From NCBI GenBank assembly GCA_963205495.1, contig CAUJIN010000005.1, positions 1 to 64,000 of the forward strand: 64,000 nt of DNA, written 5' to 3'. This document shows positions 53,399 to 62,000 of the stretch, piece after piece. Below the pieces are notes generated by a model that was given only the letters and a program-made list of their open reading frames with translations, was not told where the DNA came from and did not search any database. The stretch is from Pseudomonadota bacterium (lineage in GTDB: Bacteria > Pseudomonadota > Gammaproteobacteria > Xanthomonadales > Xanthomonadaceae). Every line of letters starts with the position of its first letter. The first letter of the stretch is position 1. The position numbers were made by a program, and so were the translations under genes.

Positions 53399-53509
53399 TC
53401 AACGCCCAACTGTTCTCAGTTGGGTGAACCACCCCGGATTGTCACGGGCGATGTGGTCGCCGATCGCTTCGAGGTACTGTTCGGCCAGCGGCTTGAAGAC
53501 CAGCCGCAT
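53399..53509 (-). pseudogene. Truncated ParE-type toxin gene
   Basis: A 36-residue frame beginning MRLVFKPLAEQYLEAIGDHI followed by ARDNP, the classic ParE N-terminus, which breaks off into GWFTQLRTVGR and a stop. The remaining two thirds of the toxin, including its catalytic-like C-terminus, are gone. The start shares a base with the parD stop (TGATG), the normal parDE arrangement. Confidence 0.75.
53405..53424. repeat. Perfect hairpin at the parE break point
   Basis: CCCAACTG-TTCT-CAGTTGGG, with flanking TTCA/TGAA also complementary at a distance. It sits where the ParE similarity ends. Outer bases read GCCCAAC and GTTGGGT, which fit integron attC core patterns, but the hairpin is far too short for an attC site. 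Confidence 0.7.
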
Positions 53510-53721
53510 CAGCCCGCCTTGGCCATAGCGGCATACCTGGCTTCAAGCCGGTCGAAGACTGTGTCCGCAGGCTTGCCGGGGCCGCTGGCGCGCCCGGCGA
53601 TGATCTCCGCGCGCAGTACTTCCAGATCCAGTTGCTTGCGATGCTCGGTGTCTTCCCCTCTGTCACCATAGATGTCCTCTCCATTGATCCCACCGATGAG
53701 GGGGCAACAGGAGCAATCCAT
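53509..53721 (-). pseudogene. ParD-type antitoxin gene, 5' replaced
   Basis: A 70-residue frame whose C-terminal part (EHRKQLDLEVLRAEIIAGRA then SGPGKPADTVFDRLEARYAA) resembles ParD C-termini that bind ParE. The N-terminal ribbon-helix-helix is missing. The first residues (MDCSCCPLIGGINGED) come from the complementary strand of an insertion-sequence 5' end, so the DNA-binding half was probably lost by insertion near 53690. Confidence 0.55.
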
Positions 53722-53760
53722 GAGCCGTTACAGCCCGGAATTGAAGCGCTACGGCAACGA
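53720..53760 (+). pseudogene. Start of an insertion-sequence transposase gene
   Basis: AGGAG at about 53710 then ATG and a frame MSRYSPELKRYGND, resembling the first residues of small HTH transposase subunits (MSRYSPE...K type). After 14 codons it runs into dispersed repeat copy i. Too short for firm assignment. Confidence 0.35.
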
Positions 53761-53787
53761 CGTAGGTCGGGGCTACGCCCACGACGG
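53761..53787. repeat. Dispersed palindromic repeat, copy i
   Basis: CGTAGGTCGGGGCTACGCCC then ACGACGG, 12 bp from the relA stop; marks the right edge of the accessory patch. Confidence 0.88.
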
Positions 53788-53798
53788 CTTTCTTTCGC

Positions 53799-55931
53799 TC
53801 ACTGCGTGCGATGCGCTTCCAGCACCGCCGGCACCGCTTCTATCTTCGCCAGCAGCTGGCCGAGCTGTTCGAAATCGCTCACCTTCAGCGTAAGCCGAAT
53901 TTCGGCGCGCCCGCTGCCCTCATCCACGCGGGTATTCACGCCCAGGATGTGGACGTTGCTCGAACCGATCACGGTGGTGAGATCCTTGAGCAGCCACTTG
54001 CGGTCCCAGGCGCGCACCAGCACATCCACGCTGTAGCTCTGCCCGGTTTCGCGCCCCCATTCCACCGGCAGGATGCGCTCGGGCGCGCGCGCGGCCAGCG
54101 CCTGCAGCGAGGGGCAGCTCTTGCGGTGCACGGAAACCCCGCGTCCGCGCGTGAGGAATCCGGATATCGGATCGCCGGCCACCGGCTGGCAGCAGCGCGC
54201 CAGCTGTACAAGGAGATTTCCCACGCCCTCGATCATGAAGCCGCGCGCCGGCTTGGGCGGTTTGGCGAGCGCGCCGCCGAGCCCCGTCAGCGCAGGGTCT
54301 TGCGGCGCATCGACCGGCGCGCGCGTCGCTTCGTGCAGGGCTCGCGCGACCTGGCCGGTGCTGACGTCGCCCAGTGCCACCGCGACGTAGAGATCATCGA
54401 GCTTGGCCAGCCGCAGCTTCGGCAGCACCTGGGCCAGATCGAGCTGATGCTGGCCGGTGCGCTTGAGGTCTTTTTCCAGCAGCTCGCGCCCTGCCTGCAC
54501 GTTGCGCGCGAAATCCATGCGGTTGAACCAGCCGCGCACCTTCTCGCGCGAGCGCGGGCTGGCGAGGAATCCGGCGCCTGCCACGAGCCAGTCGCGCCGC
54601 GGTTCGGACACCTTGCCGGTGAGGATCTCCACGCGGTCGCCGCTGGCGATGCGGTGGGTCAGCGGCACGATGCGCCCGTTGACCTTCGCGCCGCGGCAGC
54701 GGTGCCCGACTTCGGTGTGGACCTGGTAGGCGAAGTCGAGCACGGTCGCGCCCTGCGGCAGGTCGATCACCTTGCCCTGGGGCGTGAGCGCGTACACGCG
54801 GTCTTCCACCAGCTCGGTGGAAAGGCCGGCCAAGAGCGGCTCGTCGCCTTCGTCTTCGCGGCTGGATTCCAGCAGCTGGCGCATCCAGGCGATCTTGCGC
54901 TCGAACTCGCTGTCGCCGGTGCCGCCCTCCTTGTAGCGCCAGTGCGCGGCCACGCCGAGTTCGGCCTGCTGGTGCATCTCGGCGGTGCGGATCTGCACTT
55001 CGATCGCCTTGCCCTGCGGCCCCAGCACCACGGTGTGCAGCGAGCGGTAGCCGTTGGGTTTGGGGTTGGCGATGTAGTCGTCGAACTCGCTGGTGATCGG
55101 CGGCCACAGGCCGTGCACGAGGCCCAGCGCGGTGTAGCAGGCGCCCAGGTCGCCCACCGTCACCCGCAGCGCGCGCAGGTCGTAGAGATCGTCGAAGGCG
55201 AGCTTCTTCTTCTGCATCTTCCGCCAGATGCTGAAGATGTGCTTGGGTCGCCCGGCCACCTCGGCGCGCAGGCCGGCTTCTTCCAGCGCCGCGCGCAGCG
55301 CGGCCACGGTCCGCTCGATGTAGCGCTCGCGGTCGACCCGCTTTTCCGCCAGGAGGTCGGCAACGCGGCGATAGGTCTCCGGCTGCAGGATGCGGAAAAC
55401 CAGGTCTTCCAGCTCCCACTTGAGCTGCCAGATCCCGAGGCGGTTGGCGAGCGGGGCGTGGATGTCGGCGGTGAGCTCGGCGAGGCGGCGCTGATCCTCT
55501 GACGCCAGTATCTTGAAGTCGCGCAGCCGCACCAGCTGGCGCGCCAGCAGGATCAGCACCACGCGCAGGTCCTTCACGATGGAAAGCAGCAGGCGGCGCA
55601 GGCCCTCCGAAGCAGCACGCGCGCCGCGCTCGGCGTGGATCGACCAGACCGTCTCGGCCTCGCGCTGGCCTTCGATCAGCGCGGCGGGAACCTCGGCCGG
55701 GATGTCCTCGGCCGGCAGCGCCTCGTACGCCGCCGCGGCCGACAGCGTGGACGAGTCCGCGCCGAGCGTTACCAGCACCTGCAGCGTGTGCACCAGCGCC
55801 GCCTCCTGCGCCGGCAGCAGCGCGCGCGCGGCAATCCGCGCCGGCAAAGGCTCGACCAGCCCTGCCTGCGCCCGCGCCGGCAGGCGCAGCCACTCGGCCA
55901 GCGTATCGACGCGGTGCGATTGCGGGGTCAT
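53799..55931 (-). CDS. relA: (p)ppGpp synthetase RelA
   Basis: A 710-residue long RSH protein. The HD hydrolase region (~40-190) lacks the His-Asp pair (VTLGADSSTLSAAAAYEAL where HD is expected), so hydrolysis should be lost. The synthetase domain has the RelA-type acidic motif EFDDYIANPKPNGYRSLHTVV and VEVQIRT-like VQIRTAEMHQQAELGVAAHWRYKEG. TGS (RVYALTPQGKVIDLPQGATVLDFAYQVHTEVGHRC), helical, zinc-finger (QLARCCQPVAGD) and ACT domains follow. It makes ppGpp on stalled ribosomes in amino-acid starvation. A separate SpoT is expected elsewhere. Confidence 0.97.
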   Translation of the reverse strand: MTPQSHRVDTLAEWLRLPARAQAGLVEPLPARIAARALLPAQEAALVHTLQVLVTLGADSSTLSAAAAYEALPAEDIPAEVPAALIEGQREAETVWSIHAERGARAASEGLRRLLLSIVKDLRVVLILLARQLVRLRDFKILASEDQRRLAELTADIHAPLANRLGIWQLKWELEDLVFRILQPETYRRVADLLAEKRVDRERYIERTVAALRAALEEAGLRAEVAGRPKHIFSIWRKMQKKKLAFDDLYDLRALRVTVGDLGACYTALGLVHGLWPPITSEFDDYIANPKPNGYRSLHTVVLGPQGKAIEVQIRTAEMHQQAELGVAAHWRYKEGGTGDSEFERKIAWMRQLLESSREDEGDEPLLAGLSTELVEDRVYALTPQGKVIDLPQGATVLDFAYQVHTEVGHRCRGAKVNGRIVPLTHRIASGDRVEILTGKVSEPRRDWLVAGAGFLASPRSREKVRGWFNRMDFARNVQAGRELLEKDLKRTGQHQLDLAQVLPKLRLAKLDDLYVAVALGDVSTGQVARALHEATRAPVDAPQDPALTGLGGALAKPPKPARGFMIEGVGNLLVQLARCCQPVAGDPISGFLTRGRGVSVHRKSCPSLQALAARAPERILPVEWGRETGQSYSVDVLVRAWDRKWLLKDLTTVIGSSNVHILGVNTRVDEGSGRAEIRLTLKVSDFEQLGQLLAKIEAVPAVLEAHRTQ

Positions 55932-55954
55932 GCGGACAGTCCACTACAAAAGAC

Positions 55955-55978
55955 AACGCCGGGGAAGGCCCCGGCGTT
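55955..55978 (-). terminator. Terminator after the secreted repeat protein gene
   Basis: A perfect 10-bp stem AACGCCGGGG / CCCCGGCGTT with a 4-base loop, followed on the minus strand by GTCTTTTG. It separates the repeat-protein gene from relA. Confidence 0.85.
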
Positions 55979-56066
55979 GGTGAAACATTGATCAGATCAA
56001 TTCCTCAGAAGGCTTGCGGCGCTGATCGCATCAATCCATGGCGCCCCCAATCGCTCCTACGCTCCT

Positions 56067-58475
56067 TCAATCCGGCAAGAATTGCACCGAGAGATTGCAA
56101 TCAGCAGTAACAGACGTTGCTTTGTACTTAATGATTCCACCCGATGCGAAGCCGGCAAATGCGAACTGGCAACTCGGATTCACCGGAAAATCAGCGTGGT
56201 AGCCAGTCTCGGGGAAGGTCCAAACTTCCGCACTGGAGCCGTGCTGCACGGGTGCCACGACCACCGGGATCACATCGCCATTGGCAGCACCTTGGGGACC
56301 GATGGTTCCGTGCGTACCGGAAGGGTCGGCCAAGGACACCGTGACGGTATATTCATTGATCGCGAACGACGCCGTCAGCTCGCAGCCCGCGCTCGTGATC
56401 GGACCGGCGCTGCCCGTGTTTCCACTGACGCTGATGGTTCCGCAGGCCGGCGTACCCGTGACCCCGGCCACGTGATAGCCGACGTCGGGAGCCAGCGTGA
56501 AACTGGCGCTCTGCCCGTGGGGCACCTGGCCACCGTTGGCCACCGTGACCGACCCGTGAAGGATGCCGGAAGCCACCGTCACCGGATGCAGGATGAGGTT
56601 GAATTCCAGATCGATCGTGCAGTTTCCAAGGACGTTTTCGGCCGCGAACATCACGCCCGCGCCGAACGGATTGGGCACCGGGCCGCTCGTCTGGCAGGTG
56701 CTCGATGCGGCGATCACGGCCTGATAGCTGGCATCCGGCAGCGCCGTGAACACGGCCTGCTGCGTCGGATAGGTGATCGTGAACGGATTGGTCGAGGTGA
56801 TCACACCGTGCGGACCGGCGTTGACCGTGACGGTGGAGGTGATGGCCTTGAACGTCACTGCAACCGCACAGTTTCCGGTCACCGGTGCCGTCTGCCAGTT
56901 CGTGCCGCCGACATGTGTGACGCCACCGCAGCCACTGATCGTGTCGACCGTGTAGCCCGTGCTCGGCGTCACCGTCAGCGATGCCTGCTGGTTGTAGTGG
57001 ATCGTCTGGCTGGACGGCGAGATCGTGCCGTTGCTGCCCGTCACGCTGGCGGTCACCGTCGGCATCGAACGGAAGTTGGCCGTGAGCGTGCAGCTGGCCG
57101 AGGAAGTGGTCGTGAACGTGCCGCCGCTGACCGTGCTGGACTGGGTGCCGGTACAGCCGGTGAATCCGGTGAAGGTGTATCCGCCTGCCGGATTGGCGGC
57201 TGCGCTGTACACCAGTCCACTCGTACCCGGCGGGCAAGTGGTGACGCCGCCGGCCTCGGCCGAGCAGCCCGCAGGCGCGGAAACGCGCGTGATCGTTCCG
57301 CCCGAGGCATCCCCGGCAATGCCGTTCGTGGACACCGCGCGCGCGACCTGGACCTGGTTGACCACCTGGATCCGCAGGCTGCGGCTGTTGTCGGCGTAGT
57401 TGCTGTCGGGCGAAGCGTTCGGGTCCGAGAACGCCGCGACCTGGATCAGCGCCATGGACTGACCGGCGCTGGTGTCGGTGCTGGAGGACTTGCGCGTCAG
57501 GGTGTACTCGCGCTGCGTGCCTTTCACAAGCGAGCCGATGTTCTCGACGAGCTTCGATGTCCCTGAACCGCTGTTGCAGTTGGACGCGGCACCGTGGTCG
57601 AAACACGAAACGCGGCTGACCGTCGGACCCATCAGTGCCGCAGCCGTGGGGACGAACTCGCGGATGCGCACGTTCTGGGCGTCCGCCGTACCCCGGTTGG
57701 ACACGCGCACCTTGAACTGCACGTTGCCCGTGGTCGACTGCTGCAGCACATCGCCAACGATCGGGTTGCCGGTCTGCAGGTCGATGAGTTCGACCCGCAG
57801 GTCGGCCATCGCCGGTTCGAGGCTGTCGGCAAAGAGATGGTCCGCCGTGCCCGGACCCGTGGTGGGAGGAACGGCGTTGGGTGCCAGACCGGCGTGGCAG
57901 CGCAGCCACTGGACCGTGGTATCCACGCGCTGCGGCACCAGCGTACCGCTGGCCAGCTGATAGCTCAGGGTTGAAACACCGGCCATCGTTTCAGATCCGA
58001 GGCCGACGTTGAAATGCATGGTCTCGTTGTTGGCATCCTTGACCGAGAGCTTCCAGCTGCCCGAACCCGCCGCTCCGTTGTAGTAGTCCTCGCACAGCAC
58101 CGGCTCCAGCAGCGGCAGGGACAGTGTCGGCGGCACGGTCGCCAGTCCGTAGACTGCTTGGCCCATCAAAGGCAAAGTCAATCCGCCCAATTGCACGGCC
58201 AATCCAGCGGTCGTCGCCTTGGTGCAGGATGCGTTCAACGCACCGGGGAACTCCAGCACGCCGAATCCGATGCTGTCCACGTCGAACCAGCCGTAATCGG
58301 GATTGAATCCCGCCGTGCACAGGCGGTCCGCCGGTATCGCGGCAATAGTCTCCGGCTGCAGCGACTGCGCCGCAGCGGCTCCACCGAATCCGGCGGCTGC
58401 CAAGGCGGCGAGCATCAGCATGCGTGTCTTGAGACGCCTGTTGCCGCGCGCGGGGTTGCAGATCGCATCCATCAT
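56067..58475 (-). CDS. Large secreted protein with DUF11-like and InlB-like repeats
   Basis: A ~802-residue exported protein of unknown role. A signal peptide (LKTRMLMLAALAAAGFGGAAAAQ) is followed by an N-terminal module (~38-210, with YGWFDVDSIGFGVLEFPGAL and paired cysteines). A short DHLFADSLEP stretch (~212-222) comes next, then a DUF11-like Ig domain (LRVELIDLQTGNPIVGDVLQ ... NVQFKVRVSNRGTADAQNVRI; ~225-390). The C-terminal half is four or five InlB/bacterial-repeat-like units (GTISPSSQTIHYNQQASLTV, GYTVDTISGCGG) with regularly spaced cysteines. Probably surface or extracellular adhesion. The start is the ATG at 58475 behind AAGGAG. Confidence 0.85.
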   Translation of the reverse strand: MMDAICNPARGNRRLKTRMLMLAALAAAGFGGAAAAQSLQPETIAAIPADRLCTAGFNPDYGWFDVDSIGFGVLEFPGALNASCTKATTAGLAVQLGGLTLPLMGQAVYGLATVPPTLSLPLLEPVLCEDYYNGAAGSGSWKLSVKDANNETMHFNVGLGSETMAGVSTLSYQLASGTLVPQRVDTTVQWLRCHAGLAPNAVPPTTGPGTADHLFADSLEPAMADLRVELIDLQTGNPIVGDVLQQSTTGNVQFKVRVSNRGTADAQNVRIREFVPTAAALMGPTVSRVSCFDHGAASNCNSGSGTSKLVENIGSLVKGTQREYTLTRKSSSTDTSAGQSMALIQVAAFSDPNASPDSNYADNSRSLRIQVVNQVQVARAVSTNGIAGDASGGTITRVSAPAGCSAEAGGVTTCPPGTSGLVYSAAANPAGGYTFTGFTGCTGTQSSTVSGGTFTTTSSASCTLTANFRSMPTVTASVTGSNGTISPSSQTIHYNQQASLTVTPSTGYTVDTISGCGGVTHVGGTNWQTAPVTGNCAVAVTFKAITSTVTVNAGPHGVITSTNPFTITYPTQQAVFTALPDASYQAVIAASSTCQTSGPVPNPFGAGVMFAAENVLGNCTIDLEFNLILHPVTVASGILHGSVTVANGGQVPHGQSASFTLAPDVGYHVAGVTGTPACGTISVSGNTGSAGPITSAGCELTASFAINEYTVTVSLADPSGTHGTIGPQGAANGDVIPVVVAPVQHGSSAEVWTFPETGYHADFPVNPSCQFAFAGFASGGIIKYKATSVTADCNLSVQFLPD

Positions 58476-58529
58476 CCTGTCACTCCTTGACTGATTGGCC
58501 GAGTCCAGCCGTTGCGGAAATTGCGTCAT

Positions 58530-59056
58530 TCCATCGCCTTGAGCATGCGGTCAGGCTGACCGCCGGGATCACCCTTGGCGCGCGCAATGCGCGGCCATCT
58601 GATTGATTGTAGCCCACGAATGTCAAGCCGAACGTGAACTTTTCCGAAAGACGACGGTCGGCCGGAGGGAGGTTGTGACCGGCAAACCGGGCGCGGCAAG
58701 CCCCGTCACCGGAGGCCTCTCCCCCCGCAATTTCGCAGGCCGACGTCGCCGGGGCGGACCTGTTCCCACGCTCGCGCGGGTCTGCGCGGGTGCGACGGTG
58801 AAGGATTCGCCGGCCTTGGCGGCAAGGCCCAATGGGACGGCACGATGGCGGATTCGCCTTCGGCGGTTCCACCCTGCGAGCGTGCCGCAACGCGTTGTCG
58901 TAGGTCGGGGCGACGTCCCCGACGGAATGTTTCCGCACACCACAACGCCAACGTCGGCCGCGTGGGGCTACGGGCAGGTAGGGCGGAACCCGCGCAGCGG
59001 ATTCCGCCGTTTCGACCTTGCCGCGTCCCGGCGGAAACGCCTTCGGCGGTTCCGCC
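58530..59056. other. Repeat-rich intergenic region between hrpA and the secreted protein gene
   Basis: About 527 bp with no supported gene. It contains a partial composite repeat (~58845-58898), short-family copy j (58899-58925) and most of composite copy 2. An AT-rich stretch at about 58600-58640 probably holds the promoter of the secreted-protein gene. Confidence 0.65.
58899..58925. repeat. Dispersed palindromic repeat, copy j
   Basis: CGTAGGTCGGGGCGACGTCC then CCGACGG, preceded by a partial composite element ending CCGCAACGCGTTG. Confidence 0.88.
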
Positions 59057-59071
59057 CTACGACTGCGCTGC
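58951..59071. repeat. ~120-bp composite repeat, copy 2
   Basis: Near-identical to 14467-14587. Terminal inverted segments are GTAGGGCGGAAC (~58979) and GTTCCGCCCTAC (ends 59060). The right end extends into the hrpA coding region and gives the hrpA stop codon. Confidence 0.9.
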
Positions 59072-62000
59072 GCCTGCGCGCAGCAGTTCGAGCTGCCGCG
59101 CCAGGCGCTTGGACGAGACCGGAACGGCGGTGCCGAGTTCCTGGGCGAATAGCGAGACGCGCAGCTCTTCCAGCTCCCAGCGCAGCGTCTGCCAGCGCGG
59201 ATCGGCGAAGGCCGGTGTGGTGCGCGCGGCGGCGATGGCCTGGGCGAAGGGCGTCAGTTCCAGCATCCGCGCCTGGTCTTTTGCCGGATCGCGCAGGGCG
59301 CGCTCGACGCGCAGCAGCATGGCGTCGAGATAGCGCGGGAAGTGTGCCAGCGCCTCGGGCGGGGTTTCGCGCAGGAAGCCGGGATGCACGAGGCCGTCGA
59401 GCTGGGCGCGCAGGTCGTCGAGGTTGCCGCGGGCCCAGCCCATGAGCGGCGATTCGAGTTTGGGGCGCAGTTCGGCCACGCGCCGCAAGACCGATTCGGC
59501 CAGATCCAGGCGGCGCACGGCTTCGCCGAAGAGGCGCTTGCCGGCGTCGGCGGCGTGGCGTTCGAAAGCGGCGCGGTCGCGGATCGCGCCGATGCCGTTG
59601 CCTTCCACCGCGCGAAGCGCCGCAGTGATGAGGTCATCGCGCAGGCGCTCCTGGGTTTCGATCGCGGCGTACAGCAGCCCGGTCTTGGGCGAGACGGGGA
59701 GCTGCTTGCGCGCCTGCTTCGCGCGGTCGGCAAGGGCGAGATGCAGCAGGCGGCGCACGCCGTCCGAATGCGCCGCATCGGCCTCGTCGCGGCGCGCGAA
59801 CACGCGCAGCGCGACGGAATTGCCCTCGTCCACCAGCGCGGGAAAGGCGGGAAGGCCGGCCTCACCGGTGACTTCCACCGGCACCGGCGTTTCGGGAAAC
59901 GCGGTCAGTCCGCGGTCCGCCAGCTCGCGCCCGGCGCGCGCGGCGAAACTTTCGCGCGCACGGTCGCCGAAGCGCCGGCGCAGCTCCTCCAGATCGCGCG
60001 ATGCGGCCAGCAGGGTTTCCTTGCCTTCCAGCAGCCGGATGCGCAGGCGCAGATGCGCTTCCAGCGCGGATTCATCGAAATCGGTCGCAGCAATCGGCGC
60101 GCCGGTGATTCTGGCGAGGAAGCGCGCCAATTCACCGCGCAGACTGTCGGCAGAAGGCGTGGGCCAGGCCTGCGCGAAGGCGCGGGCAAAATCCGGCGCG
60201 GGCACGAAGCTGCGGCGCTGCGCCTTGGGCAGGCCGCGGATCAGCGCGGTGGACTTTTCCTCGATGAGGCCGGGCACCAGCCACTCCAGCCGCGCCGGAT
60301 CGAGCGCGTTGAGCAGATGCAGCGGCACGTCCAGCGTCACACCGTCGTCCTCGGCGCCGGGCGAGAAATGGTAGTGCAGCGCCAGCCTCGCATCGCCCAG
60401 CGGGAAATACCTGGGGAAACGCTCTGCGTCGCTGCCCTCACCCGGCAGGAGTTCGGCCAGCGGCCACTCCAGGCGCGCGCGCTCCTCGCCGGACAGCCGG
60501 CGGTACCAGGCATCCAATCCGGCGGCACTGTTCAAATCGGCGGGAAGGCGGTCGAGGTACCAGCGCGCCTGCCAGTCCTCGTCGGCCACAAGACCCGCGC
60601 GGCGCAGCTTGGCCTCCTCCTCGCGCGCCTTCTCGAGCGTGGCGAGGTTGCGCTCGACGAAGCCGGCGCGCGTATCGATCTCGCCGGGCACCAGGGCCTG
60701 GCGCACGAAGATGTCGCGCGCCTCCTGCGGATACAGGCCGCCGTAGTGGATCGGCCGCTTGGGCGCGAGCACCAGGCCGAACAGGCCGATCTGCTCGTAG
60801 CCGACGACGCGGCCCTGCGAGCGCGCCCAGTGCGGATCGAAGTGGCGGCGCGAGAGCAAGTGGGAGAGCTCGGCGATCACCCAGTCGGGCTCGATCCGCG
60901 CGCAGATCAGGGCCCAGACCTTCTGGGTGTCGAGCAGGCTCGCGCACAGCAGCCAGCGCGGCGGCTGGCGCGCCAGTGCGGAGCCGGGAAACACCTGGAA
61001 ACGCCGCCCGCGCGGGCCTTCGAAAATGCCCTTCTCGTTCTTCTGGCCGATATGGGTGGGCAGGCCGGCGATCAGGGCGCGGTGCAGGAGCGCGTAAGTG
61101 GGGGCGTCAGGGTTGGCTAGGGAAGACGATTCGGACGGAGCCGGCACCCCGGACTTTTCACGGCGTCGCGCGCCCTCGGAGCGTGGCGAAGCGCCGCCGC
61201 GCGCGGCGCGCGCAGAGCCCGCCTCACTCCGACCCTCTCCCCCACGGGTTCTTGGGGGAGAGGGAGAGGACTGCGGCCCGGCCTGTGTATCCAGCGACCA
61301 GCCCAGCTCTTCGCACAGCACCAGCAGCTGGCGATGCAGCTCGCGCCACTCGCGCATGCGCAGGAAGCCGAGGAAGTGCTTCTCACACCAGTCACGCAGC
61401 TTCGACTGGCTCAGGTCCTCGTGCGCCTGCCGGTAGGCCTCCCAGAGCTTGAGGATGCCGACGAACTCCGAATGCGGGTCGGCGAACTGCGCGTGCGCCT
61501 GGTCGGCGGCCTGGCGCTGGTCGGCCGGGCGCTCGCGCGGATCCTGGATGCCGAGGAAGGCGGCGATGGCTAGCATCGGGCGCAGCACGCCGTGGCCGCG
61601 CGCGGCGATCAGCATGCGCGCCAGCGCCACGTCCACCGGCCAGCGCGCCATGGTGCGGCCGATGTCGGTGAGCCGGCGCTCGCGGTCGACCGCGCCCAGC
61701 TCCTGGAGCTGCTGCCAGCCGTCGGCAACGGCGCGCGGATCGGGGGCCTCCAGAAACGGGAATTCCTCGACCTTGCCCAGCCCGAGCGAGAGCATCCGCA
61801 GGATCACCCCGGCCAGCGAGGCGCGCAGGATTTCCGGATCGGTGTAGCGCGGCCGCGAGTCGAAATCCTCCTGTGAATAGAGCCGGAAGCACACGCCCGA
61901 AGCCACGCGCCCGCAGCGGCCGGCGCGCTGGTTGGCGCTGGCCTGACTGATCGGTTCGACGTGCAGGCGCTCGAGCTTGCCGCGCGGGCTGTAGCGCTTC

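Noticed and set aside
53252..53671. 139-residue plus-strand frame across the parDE remnants
   Set aside because: It lies antisense to the recognisable ParD/ParE pieces and has no motif of its own.
50825..53800. Complete integrative element with att sites at tRNA-Phe
   Set aside because: No duplicate of the tRNA 3' end was seen by eye downstream and no integrase gene is present.
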